Positions 25,765 to 33,415 of a stretch of 64,000 nucleotides of DNA are shown here, piece after piece. The stretch comes from Lachnospiraceae bacterium (lineage in GTDB: Bacteria > Bacillota > Clostridia > Lachnospirales > Lachnospiraceae). The position numbers and the translations under genes are program-made. The DNA lies in the NCBI GenBank assembly GCA_017503735.1, contig JAFVSN010000049.1:1-64000 (forward strand), written 5' to 3'. Within the stretch, counting starts at the first letter, position 1; each line of letters opens with the position of its first letter. The notes beneath the pieces were generated by a model. The model saw only the letters and a list, made by a program, of their open reading frames with translations. It did no database searches and was not told the origin of the DNA.

Positions 25765-27514
25765 GTTACGGTGGCTGCTCGGAATTATACTGGGACTTCC
25801 GGTGATTTGGGTGGGGGTTGTGGGAATGTGCTACATTTCCGCCATCGACACGATGGCGAGCCCGGGGTTTTGGTCGGGAGCTATCAAAATCGGAAAATGG
25901 ACCTATAAGAAGTATACCGCCGGGAAGACCTATTATTTTACATCTCTACCTGATTATAGTAATTCTGAAATCAGTGAAGAGACGGTTTTTTTTATTTCAA
26001 AGTACGGAACGATATTGTTGGTGGCAGGATTGGCACTTTGCATGCTTCTTCTGGTGGGACTTTTGCGAAAGAAACGGATTTGGAAGCAGACGGAGATGCC
26101 CCATCGAAAAGGGGTTGCCTATGTGGCGGAATTGGTAGTGCTTGCACTGGTGTGTGTGCCATTGGTTTTTGAATTGTTTGAACAGTATTTTGAACATTTA
26201 TATGCTTGGAAGGAATGGCAGGCATATCAGAGCGTAGAACTGTTCGAGCATATACCCGGTATTGCAGTCCGGGTTGCGGGATGGTGCATTTACTTTTTCG
26301 TTTGCTTCTGGTATTTGTGGCCGGTATTTACACTTGGTGTGAAAGCGTATGTGGAGGAATACAGCCTGTTGTTTCTTATCGGCAGGAAAGTTGCAAAGCT
26401 ATGGAGACATTTCAAAGCCGAACTGAAAAAAGTGGATTTTTCAAAAAAGACAGTGAAGTTGCTTTTTAAAGCGGTGCTGATTCAATTTGTGATTTTGCTC
26501 GTCTGTGTTTGCTGTCGGTATATCGGAATTCCGTTGTTGATTTTGTATTCCGTTGCATTATTCCTTTTTCTGAACAGGTACTATGAAAAGGCCGAGAACG
26601 GATACCTTGCGGTGTCCCGTGAAGTGGAAGGAATCGCAAACGGCGATTTGAACGGACAGACGGAAGCGGACTTTGGAATGTTCCAACCGCTTGGGGACGG
26701 TCTGGCCCGGATTAAAGACGGTTTTCGCGTGGCGGTGGAAGAGGAAGTAAAAAGTGAGCGAATGAAAACGGAACTGGTGACCAATGTGTCTCATGATTTA
26801 AAGACACCGCTGACTGCGATTCTGACCTATGTGGAACTGTTGAAACAGGAGAATATTACGGAAGAGGAACGGGCTTCTTATATCGAAACTCTGGACAAGA
26901 AATCCAACCGCTTAAAGGTGTTAATCGAGGATTTGTTTGAGGTGAGCCGTGCGGCAAGTAATACGGTGGAGTTACATCAGACGGAAGTAGATTTGGTAAA
27001 GATGACAAAACAAGCGGCGGTGGAATACGGGGAGCTGTTTGAAGCGTCTAATCTGAGTTTGCGACAAACCATGCCGGAAGAGGCATGTATGGTGTACGTA
27101 GACGGACAAAAGACGTATCGCATCTTTGAAAATCTGTTTACAAATATTTGCAAATATTCTATGCCGGGAAGTCGGGTGTATGTCCGTGTGTACGAAAAAA
27201 TGGGATGGTATTATGCGGAGTTAAAAAATGTGTCTGCCATGGAATTGACGGTAGATGCGGAGGAACTGACGGAACGCTTTGTACGGGGAGATGTCTCCCG
27301 GAACACGGAAGGCTCCGGTTTGGGACTAGCGATTGCGAAAAATCTGACACAGACGCAGGGTGGAAGCTTCCGTATCGAGACAGACGGGGATTTGTTCAAA
27401 GTAGAAGTGGGCTTCCAAAAGTTGATGTATGAGGAAGAACCGGAAGATGAGGATAGTGTGGAAGAAGTGGAAGATGTAGAAAAAGCGGATGGTGTGGAAA
27501 CGAAGGAAGAGTAA
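25736..27514 (+). CDS. Membrane sensor histidine kinase
   Basis: The frame starts at a TTG at 25736 inside the regulator gene, with GGTGGTG upstream, giving 592 residues. An N-terminal hydrophobic helix (about 10-32) is followed by an extracellular part, then several more helices between about 85 and 275. HisKA has the phosphorylated H353 in 'NVSHDLKTPLTAILTYVELL'. The ATPase has the N box 'FENLFTNICKYS' and G box 'GSGLGLAIAKN'. The C-terminus is a strongly acidic tail of about 30 residues. It is the partner of the preceding response regulator. The signal is unknown. Confidence 0.93.
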   Translation: MATSSKNKNKLRWLLGIILGLPVIWVGVVGMCYISAIDTMASPGFWSGAIKIGKWTYKKYTAGKTYYFTSLPDYSNSEISEETVFFISKYGTILLVAGLALCMLLLVGLLRKKRIWKQTEMPHRKGVAYVAELVVLALVCVPLVFELFEQYFEHLYAWKEWQAYQSVELFEHIPGIAVRVAGWCIYFFVCFWYLWPVFTLGVKAYVEEYSLLFLIGRKVAKLWRHFKAELKKVDFSKKTVKLLFKAVLIQFVILLVCVCCRYIGIPLLILYSVALFLFLNRYYEKAENGYLAVSREVEGIANGDLNGQTEADFGMFQPLGDGLARIKDGFRVAVEEEVKSERMKTELVTNVSHDLKTPLTAILTYVELLKQENITEEERASYIETLDKKSNRLKVLIEDLFEVSRAASNTVELHQTEVDLVKMTKQAAVEYGELFEASNLSLRQTMPEEACMVYVDGQKTYRIFENLFTNICKYSMPGSRVYVRVYEKMGWYYAELKNVSAMELTVDAEELTERFVRGDVSRNTEGSGLGLAIAKNLTQTQGGSFRIETDGDLFKVEVGFQKLMYEEEPEDEDSVEEVEDVEKADGVETKEE

Positions 27515-27572
27515 ATAGAAAGGGTGTCAGAAGCACTTTTGGGTCAAATCGTATAGAATGACGCTTCTTGAG

Positions 27573-27613
27573 AAAAAAGCATAGCGACTATATCCGGTCG
27601 CTATGCTTTTTTT
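27573..27613. terminator. Bidirectional terminator
   Basis: A perfect 16-bp stem (27573-27588 with 27597-27612) starting with A6 and ending with T7. It serves the plus-strand kinase gene and the minus-strand tautomerase gene. Confidence 0.9.
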
Positions 27614-27618
27614 GAACG

Positions 27619-27849
27619 TTAATCGTAAGAATATCCCGGTTTTTTATATAAATATCTCTCGTCAGGAACGATATCGGTATCCCAGACTTTTTCTTTCCAT
27701 TCCGTTTCGGAAATATCTTTTATAGCAACGGATACGCTTGATGTTTCACATCCGAGGATTTCTGCAATGTCTTCCGCAATTTTTTCGGCGCAGCGTGTTT
27801 TCTGTTCGTCGGTTCGTCCGGAAAAACATTTGATTTCTACATGAGGCAT
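27619..27849 (-). CDS. 4-oxalocrotonate tautomerase-family protein
   Basis: The minus-strand start at 27849 follows AGGAGGAG and gives 76 residues beginning Met-Pro. In this family the Pro becomes the N-terminal catalytic base after Met removal. 'MPHVEIKCFSGRTDEQK' and the helix 'EKIAEDIAEILGC' fit the beta-alpha-beta tautomerase fold. The C-terminal part is longer than in the 62-residue 4-OT enzymes. The substrate is unknown. Confidence 0.8.
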   Translation of the reverse strand: MPHVEIKCFSGRTDEQKTRCAEKIAEDIAEILGCETSSVSVAIKDISETEWKEKVWDTDIVPDERYLYKKPGYSYD

Positions 27850-27923
27850 GTGTGTTCTCCTCCTAAAGTCCAATTTGTTTTGACGAGATATTTTCGTTGT
27901 GAGGAATAAAACATCATAAAATT

Positions 27924-28403
27924 TTATAACGGAATTGTTACCAGACGGTTAATCGGCTGGTACTTGCGGTAGGTTACACCCGCGGAGTCAAACATACGCT
28001 TGGAAGCTTTTACGGAATCTGTCTCGGCGTATTTATCCGAGTGGTAGATGACTTCGGAGATCCCGGTCTGAATCAGAGCCTTGGTACATTCGTTACACGG
28101 GAACAGGGTGGTGTAGACCTTAGCACCCCGCATGTTGACACCGGTGTAGTTTAAGATGGCATTCAGCTCCGCGTGGCACACATAGAAGTATTTTGTTTCC
28201 AAAGCACTTCCCTCACGTTCCCACGGATATTCGTCATCGGAGCAGCCTGCCGGCATGCCGTTGTAGCCTACCGAAAGAATCTTGTTGTCCTGACTGACGA
28301 TGCAGGCACCTACGCTGGTGTTCGGGTCTTTGCTTCGCATGGCGGAAAGCATGGCGATTCCCATAAAGTATTCGTCCCATTTCAAGTAATCCTGTTTCTT
28401 CAT
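27924..28403 (-). CDS. Deoxycytidylate (dCMP) deaminase
   Basis: Starting at 28403 (GGAGGAGCT in front), the protein has 159 residues. The zinc-dependent deaminase motifs are 'CHAELNAIL' (H77, E79) and 'PCNEC' (C103, C106). 'DPNTSVGACIV', 'SVGYNGMPAGC' and the 'DDEYPWEREG' insert are typical of dCMP deaminases of the ComEB/Dcd1 type, which supply dUMP for thymidylate synthesis. The frame extends further upstream without a start signal; the ATG used has the RBS. Confidence 0.92.
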   Translation of the reverse strand: MKKQDYLKWDEYFMGIAMLSAMRSKDPNTSVGACIVSQDNKILSVGYNGMPAGCSDDEYPWEREGSALETKYFYVCHAELNAILNYTGVNMRGAKVYTTLFPCNECTKALIQTGISEVIYHSDKYAETDSVKASKRMFDSAGVTYRKYQPINRLVTIPL

Positions 28404-28727
28404 AGCTCCTCCGTAAGTGTGTTTATTTGTAAGATACAATGCATCTTGTTCCCATATATTCAGTGTAGCACAGAGTAGGAAATCCCGCAATTTCTTTTTG
28501 ATATTTTGGTAAAAAAGTGGTACGGGAAAGGAAAAGAAATTGTAGAAAGTGCCGTTTCTGTTGAAAATCTGAAATTTTGACAAAAAAGGTATAGACGAAA
28601 TCGGTTTTTTGTGAGAAAATAGGAAAGGAGTGTGCGCAGGTGTGTATGAGGTGGTTTGTTAAAGATATCACATTCTTCGCAAGATGCGAACACTAATATT
28701 GCAAGATGTATTGAAAGGAGTCTAGGC
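28404..28727. promoter_or_regulatory. Divergent regulatory region between dCMP deaminase and the IscU-like gene
   Basis: On the minus strand a good promoter for the deaminase is seen: TTGCGG (28485-28490, read as complement), a 17-bp spacer and TACACT (28462-28467) preceded by TG. On the plus strand TTGACA occurs at 28577-28582 but no clear -10 box follows at 17 bp. A possible 16-codon leader frame lies at 28646-28696, and TTCGCA/TGCGAA forms a small hairpin near 28676-28690. These last two items are weak. Confidence 0.5.
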
Positions 28728-29420
28728 ATGATTTATTCACACGAAGTAGAAAAGATGTGCCCGGTAGCACAGGGCGTACATCACGGAGCAGCTCCGATTC
28801 CGGAGGAAGCAAAGTGGGTACAGGCAAAGGAAGTTAAGGATATTTCCGGTTTGACACACGGTGTCGGCTGGTGTGCTCCGCAGCAGGGTGCATGTAAGCT
28901 GACCTTAAATGTAAAGGATGGTATTATCCAGGAAGCATTGGTTGAGACCCTCGGTTGTTCCGGTATGACCCATTCCGCAGCTATGGCTTCCGAGATTTTA
29001 CCGGGTCTTACGGTAATGGAAGCATTAAACACCGACCTTGTATGTGACGCTATCAACACCGCTATGAGAGAGCTCTTCTTACAGATCGTTTACGGTCGTA
29101 CCCAGAGTGCATTCTCCGAGGACGGTCTTCCGATCGGCGCTGGTCTTGAGGACCTCGGTAAGGGCCTTCGTTCCCAGGTTGGCACCATGTACGGCACCTT
29201 AAAGAAGGGACCGCGTTACCTTGAGATGGCAGAAGGTTATGTAACCGGTATCGCTCTTGATGCTGATGACCAGATCATCGGTTATCAGTTCGTAAACCTT
29301 GGTAAGATGACGGATTTCATCAAGAAGGGTGACGATCCGAATACCGCTTACGAGAAGTCTAAGGGTCAGTATGGTCGTGTAGCAGACGCTGTCAAGATTA
29401 TCGACCCGAGAGAGGAATAA
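28728..29420 (+). CDS. IscU/NifU-like iron-sulfur cluster scaffold protein, partner of GGGtGRT protein
   Basis: The ATG at 28728 follows AAAGGAG, giving 230 residues. A NifU_N/IscU-like core is suggested by 'ACKLTLNVKDGIIQEA', 'TLGCSGMTHSAAMASEIL' and 'LNTDLVCDAINTAMREL', with cysteines at spaced positions as in scaffold proteins; here the spacing is altered and extra Cys occur in 'GVGWCAPQQGAC'. Such proteins are consistently found next to the GGGtGRT protein in Clostridia. Codon use is strongly biased (GGT, AAG, GAG, ACC), unlike most neighbours, as in very highly expressed genes. The gene is 28 bp upstream of its partner. Confidence 0.8.
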   Translation: MIYSHEVEKMCPVAQGVHHGAAPIPEEAKWVQAKEVKDISGLTHGVGWCAPQQGACKLTLNVKDGIIQEALVETLGCSGMTHSAAMASEILPGLTVMEALNTDLVCDAINTAMRELFLQIVYGRTQSAFSEDGLPIGAGLEDLGKGLRSQVGTMYGTLKKGPRYLEMAEGYVTGIALDADDQIIGYQFVNLGKMTDFIKKGDDPNTAYEKSKGQYGRVADAVKIIDPREE

Positions 29421-29448
29421 TCAAAAATAAATCAGGAGGATACATATC

Positions 29449-30459
29449 ATGGCTTTGTTTGAATCATATGAAAGAAGAATAGACAAAATCAACGCTGTAT
29501 TAAAAGAGTACGGCATTGCTTCCATCGAAGAAGCAGAGAAGATTACGAAGGATGCCGGTCTGAACGTTTATGATCAGATTAAGGGCATTCAGCCGATTTG
29601 CTTTGAGAACGCTTGCTGGGCTTACATTGTAGGTGCTGCAATCGCAATCAAGAAGGGCTGCAAGAAGGCAGCAGACGCTGCAGCAGCAATCGGTGAAGGT
29701 TTACAGGCATTCTGTATTCCGGGTTCCGTAGCAGACACTCGTAAGGTAGGTCTCGGTCACGGTAACCTCGGTAAGATGCTTCTTGAGGAAGAGACCGACT
29801 GTTTCTGCTTCTTAGCAGGTCACGAGTCCTTCGCAGCAGCAGAGGGCGCAATCGGTATCGCAGAGAAGGCAAACAAGGTTCGCCAGAAGCCGCTCCGCGT
29901 AATCTTAAACGGTCTCGGTAAGGACGCAGCTCAGATTATCTCCCGTATCAACGGTTTCACTTATGTAGAGACCGAGTACGATCCGTACACCAACGAAGTG
30001 AAGGAAGTATTCCGTAAGGCATACTCCACCGGTCTTCGTTCCAAGGTTAACTGCTACGGTGCAAACAGCGTTCCGGAAGGCGTTGCAATTATGTGGAAGG
30101 AGAACGTAGACGTTTCCATTACCGGTAACTCCACCAACCCGACCAGATTCCAGCATCCGGTAGCAGGTACCTACAAGAAGGAAAGAAATGAAGCAGGTAA
30201 GAAGTACTTCTCCGTAGCAAGCGGCGGCGGTACCGGACGTACCCTTCATCCGGATAACATGGCAGCAGGTCCGGCTTCCTACGGTATGACCGATACCCTT
30301 GGACGTATGCACTCCGATGCACAGTTTGCAGGTTCCTCTTCCGTTCCGGCTCACGTAGAAATGATGGGTCTCATCGGTGCAGGTAACAACCCGATGGTTG
30401 GTATGACCGTAGCTGTAGCAGTTTCTATCCAGGAAGCAGCAGAGGCTGGCAAGTTCTAA
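29449..30459 (+). CDS. GGGtGRT protein
   Basis: The 336-residue protein contains the naming motif as SGGGTGRTLHPD (about residues 256-267), and 'FCIPGSVADTRKVGLGHGNL' and 'CFLAGHESFAAAEGAIGIA' blocks also seen in the family. It is cytosolic and has no membrane segment. The biochemical function of the family is not established; its fixed link to an IscU-like protein points to iron-sulfur or redox metabolism. Codon use is as biased as in the upstream gene, implying very high expression. AGGAGG serves as RBS. Confidence 0.88.
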   Translation: MALFESYERRIDKINAVLKEYGIASIEEAEKITKDAGLNVYDQIKGIQPICFENACWAYIVGAAIAIKKGCKKAADAAAAIGEGLQAFCIPGSVADTRKVGLGHGNLGKMLLEEETDCFCFLAGHESFAAAEGAIGIAEKANKVRQKPLRVILNGLGKDAAQIISRINGFTYVETEYDPYTNEVKEVFRKAYSTGLRSKVNCYGANSVPEGVAIMWKENVDVSITGNSTNPTRFQHPVAGTYKKERNEAGKKYFSVASGGGTGRTLHPDNMAAGPASYGMTDTLGRMHSDAQFAGSSSVPAHVEMMGLIGAGNNPMVGMTVAVAVSIQEAAEAGKF

Positions 30460-30495
30460 GAGAATGATTCCATTCGTTTGATTTTGTGTAAAATG

Positions 30496-30539
30496 TGACA
30501 CGTCATCCTATGAAACTATTGGGTGACGTGTCAATTTTT
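30496..30539 (+). terminator. Terminator after the GGGtGRT gene
   Basis: TGACACGTCA (30496-30505) pairs with TGACGTGTCA (30524-30533), followed by ATTTTTG. Confidence 0.88.
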
Positions 30540-30575
30540 GAAGGAAGTAATAGCAGATTTTTAGGAGGGGTGTAT

Positions 30576-31256
30576 ATGTTGATTATTGGATTAGGTGTTA
30601 TTGGTTTGTTATTTCAACTGGTGTTCATTAATATAGAGAAAAAGGGAGATATGAAAAAGGCGCTTCTTTTTAAAATGATGGCGGCGTCTCTTTTCTTGAT
30701 TGCAGGGTTCATTAGTTTGAAGGATTGTCCTGATAAAAGGTTTGGCTTATTCATTGTTTTAGGACTGGCATTTGGATGGTGTGGAGATTTTTTTATGAAC
30801 TATCAGTTTATTTCCAAAAAGCAAAAAGCCGTATTTTTGATAGGAGCAATGTCGTTCTTCGTGAATCATATCTTTTATATTGTAGCTTTGACTCCTTTTG
30901 TAGAAGGGACATTTCTAAAAGCATTTTTGGTGACCGGAGTTGCACTTGTAACGGTTACGCATTGGATTGTAAAGCAGGCTGATGCAAAATTGGGATTGAA
31001 AATATTCGGTCATGTGTATTTAAGTACGCTTACTTTCATTACGGCTGAGACACTATTTATGTTTTTGGCAGACACCGGTAACATAGGAAGTCTGATTATG
31101 TGTATTGGTGCAGCGTTGTTTACTGTGAGTGACTATATATTAATCTTAAATGCCTTTAGTAGTAAGAAGAAAAAATGGATGCGTCCGGCAAATTTAATTT
31201 TTTATTATTTAGGTCAGATTATTATTGTATGTAGCATCATGCATTATGTTGGTTAG
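30576..31256 (+). CDS. YhhN/TMEM86-family membrane protein
   Basis: The ATG at 30576 follows AGGAGGGG; the longer frame starting at 30495 runs through the upstream terminator and is rejected. The 226-residue protein has about eight membrane helices. 'GLAFGWCGDFFMN' and 'IGAMSFFVNHIFYIVAL' correspond to the conserved YhhN blocks (G-D-x-x-L and F-x-x-x-H-x-x-Y), as does the C-terminal 'SDYILILNAF'. Animal TMEM86 members are lysoplasmalogenases; Clostridia make plasmalogens, so a related lipid role is plausible but unproven. Confidence 0.8.
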   Translation: MLIIGLGVIGLLFQLVFINIEKKGDMKKALLFKMMAASLFLIAGFISLKDCPDKRFGLFIVLGLAFGWCGDFFMNYQFISKKQKAVFLIGAMSFFVNHIFYIVALTPFVEGTFLKAFLVTGVALVTVTHWIVKQADAKLGLKIFGHVYLSTLTFITAETLFMFLADTGNIGSLIMCIGAALFTVSDYILILNAFSSKKKKWMRPANLIFYYLGQIIIVCSIMHYVG

Positions 31257-31324
31257 AAAATTCGGATTTTTGAGAGGCATGTGTGAAAACATAGATTGGA
31301 AAGTTATGGAAACGGGAATAGAGT

Positions 31325-31377
31325 AACCTCCGATATACGTAAACTGATATAGAGACAGTTTACGTATATCGGAGGTT
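31325..31377 (+). promoter_or_regulatory. 22-bp perfect hairpin burying the Shine-Dalgarno of the next gene
   Basis: Arms 31325-31346 and 31356-31377 are perfectly complementary over 22 bp with a nine-base loop. The right arm contains GGAGG (31371-31375), the only RBS for the ATG at 31383, and is followed by T-rich DNA (31376-31382). The hairpin thus both resembles an intrinsic terminator and would block ribosome access. It could terminate transcription from upstream or gate translation of the downstream gene. Confidence 0.8.
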
Positions 31378-31382
31378 TTTTT

Positions 31383-31898
31383 ATGAATGACTTAAAACGA
31401 TTTTGTGTCATCGGATTTTTTGTAACTACGGTACTCGGCATTTTGTCCCACTTTGTGTATGACTGGACCGGGAGAGGATTCTTAATCGGTCTGTTCTTTC
31501 CGGTAAATGAGTCTACCTGGGAGCATATGAAGCTGTTGTTTTTCCCGATGTTTTTGTTTGCATTGGTTGCGGGAAAACGGATAGAACAGCAGTATCCTTG
31601 CATTTATAATGCTATGTTTACCGGAATTTTGGTGGGACTGGCGTTGATTCCGACGTTGTTCTATACCTATTCCGGTATTCTGGGGTATCATGTGGCATGG
31701 GCAAATATTGCGGCGTACATTTTGTGTGTATTACTGGCGTATGTGGTGGTGTATAAGGGTGCAATGACTTGTAAGAATAAGGATTCGAAGGTGTTGCGAA
31801 TCGTGATGTACGGGTTGGTGGTTGCGTTTATGGTATTTACGGTATATCCGCCGGAAATCGGACTTTTTGAGGTACCGCCGCCGGAAGGAATGCGGTAG
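31383..31898 (+). CDS. DUF6512-like membrane protein
   Basis: The 171-residue protein has five predicted membrane helices. The segment 'GFFVTTVLGILSHFVYDWTG' followed by 'FPVNESTWEHMKLLFFPMF' matches the DUF6512 pattern as remembered (histidine in helix one and 'VNES.WEH.K' loop). The function is unknown. Its RBS lies within a strong hairpin, so expression is likely controlled at the RNA level. Confidence 0.75.
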   Translation: MNDLKRFCVIGFFVTTVLGILSHFVYDWTGRGFLIGLFFPVNESTWEHMKLLFFPMFLFALVAGKRIEQQYPCIYNAMFTGILVGLALIPTLFYTYSGILGYHVAWANIAAYILCVLLAYVVVYKGAMTCKNKDSKVLRIVMYGLVVAFMVFTVYPPEIGLFEVPPPEGMR

Positions 31899-31924
31899 AG
31901 GAAACATAAATTGTAAAAATAAAA

Positions 31925-31974
31925 GGTAAATACTATTGACAATAATGGTAAATGGATGTTAATATAAAGGTAAG
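31925..31974 (+). promoter_or_regulatory. Promoter of the lipoprotein pair with three 22-bp-phased GGTAA repeats
   Basis: TTGACA (31936-31941) with TAATAT at 31960-31965 (18-bp spacing) is the likely promoter. GGTAAA occurs at 31925 and 31947 and GGTAAG at 31969, exactly 22 bp apart, so all lie on one face of the helix across the promoter. This suggests an operator for an unknown regulator. Confidence 0.5.
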
Positions 31975-32017
31975 TGAAATTTACTATGATTTATAGAACA
32001 CAAAGGGGGATACCATT

Positions 32018-33382
32018 ATGAAATACAAAGGACTATATGTATTGGTTGCGGTGGCAATGTTAGCATTTGTAGCAGGTTGCGGAGAAAAGCAGAGGGAAGA
32101 AATTTCGCAAAATCAGATAACAGAGGCGGTTAACCCAGAGATAACCGTGACTCCGGAACCGACAGCTACCCCGGAACCGACAGCCACTCCGAAACCGACC
32201 GCGACCCCGGTACCGGCAAACTATATGGAAGCCAACGGGATTGAGGTATTGGGAGCGGGAAGACATATTGTTAAGGGCTATTTCGCAATCGGAGAGGACG
32301 AGAACGGCGGTCCGATTATGGATGTCACAGATTGTGAGTGCAGTTTTGAAGTAATGGAAGAGAAGAATGAAGGAGGTACGAAGACAATCCGTGTAACGAT
32401 GAATAGGACTCCTTATGTGTATTGGCACAGTGGTTATAGTTCTTTTGCAATGGGAGGCTTTGTGGATTTAAAGACGGGAAAGGCAATGACACCGATTAGT
32501 ACAAACGAGCCGTACACTACACTCTTGCAACAGGGGGATAAAGAATATGAGTTACAGATTGTTATGGATTATGCATATCCGTCTGTGACCCATCCTTATT
32601 ATACGGAATGGTATACTTTGATTTGCCCGTCAGATTATGAGGATGCAGGATTTTATATGACAGGATGGGACCTTGATGAGGCAACATTTATGGGAAGGGT
32701 AGGTACTTGGAAAACATTAAAATTCATTCGTCACGGTAAGTCGGACATGGTAGTATTCGGTGTGAATAAAGGACTGGCTACCGAGCCGGAGAGGAAACCG
32801 GCAGACGGAGCGGAGCTCGCCGAAGAGAACTACTTTGAAGAAAACGGATTAACTACAAGAGGAGAAGGAAGAATTACCTATCTGGGGACGGAAGGATTCG
32901 ATAGATTGAATAGTGAGACCGGTGTCTGGGAATCGGTTTCGGTGGAAACTAAGGAAGTGGAAATTGGATTTTCCGTAACGGAGGAGCTGTTGGGAGACGG
33001 AACCAAACTAATCAAGGGCAGCTTTTCCTTTGAGGATGAAATAACCGAAACCGAATGGAGGGGGATTTTGTGTAAAATGGGTGTTGTTGATAAAAGAACC
33101 GGTTTAGTATACCCTACAAGAACCTATGATTTGGCGGAGCCTTATGTGTTAGAGAAGGATGGAGAACAACTATCCATACTGGTTGGAAAGGAATATATTG
33201 AAAAAGAAGTGGGAAAAGTTGACGTTGTGATTTCTGTGGTCTGCCCGGAGAATTATGATGATCTGGTATTTTTTATAACAGGGAATTATATGACGGAAGA
33301 GGTAGATTATTCGGAACCGGTGCAGGTGTGGCCGATTCGTGATATCAAGCATGGTGAAACTGATTTGGTGTTCTTACGGTAG
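32018..33382 (+). CDS. Lipoprotein with Pro-Thr linker and internal duplication (copy 1)
   Basis: The 454-residue protein has a lipoprotein signal ('LVAVAMLAFVAGCGEKQ', lipid on C21), a 'TPEPTATPEPTATPKPTATP' linker to about residue 66, and two related domains. Domain 1 (about 68-255) starts 'ANYMEANGIEVLG' and ends 'RHGKSDMVVFGV'. Domain 2 (about 272-454) starts 'ENYFEENGLTTRG' and ends 'KHGETDLVFLR'. Both include a 'CP-x-[D/N]-Y-[E/D]-D' strand. No known family was recognised. It is followed 33 bp later by a close paralogue; GGGGGATACC is the RBS. Confidence 0.75.
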   Translation: MKYKGLYVLVAVAMLAFVAGCGEKQREEISQNQITEAVNPEITVTPEPTATPEPTATPKPTATPVPANYMEANGIEVLGAGRHIVKGYFAIGEDENGGPIMDVTDCECSFEVMEEKNEGGTKTIRVTMNRTPYVYWHSGYSSFAMGGFVDLKTGKAMTPISTNEPYTTLLQQGDKEYELQIVMDYAYPSVTHPYYTEWYTLICPSDYEDAGFYMTGWDLDEATFMGRVGTWKTLKFIRHGKSDMVVFGVNKGLATEPERKPADGAELAEENYFEENGLTTRGEGRITYLGTEGFDRLNSETGVWESVSVETKEVEIGFSVTEELLGDGTKLIKGSFSFEDEITETEWRGILCKMGVVDKRTGLVYPTRTYDLAEPYVLEKDGEQLSILVGKEYIEKEVGKVDVVISVVCPENYDDLVFFITGNYMTEEVDYSEPVQVWPIRDIKHGETDLVFLR

Positions 33383-33415
33383 AATGTAAAATACATAGCA
33401 AAGGAGAGTACCATT

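Noticed and set aside
28646..28696. A 16-codon leader frame before the IscU-like gene
   Set aside because: Only a weak AGGTG precedes it and no attenuator structure follows; kept only as a remark in the regional entry.
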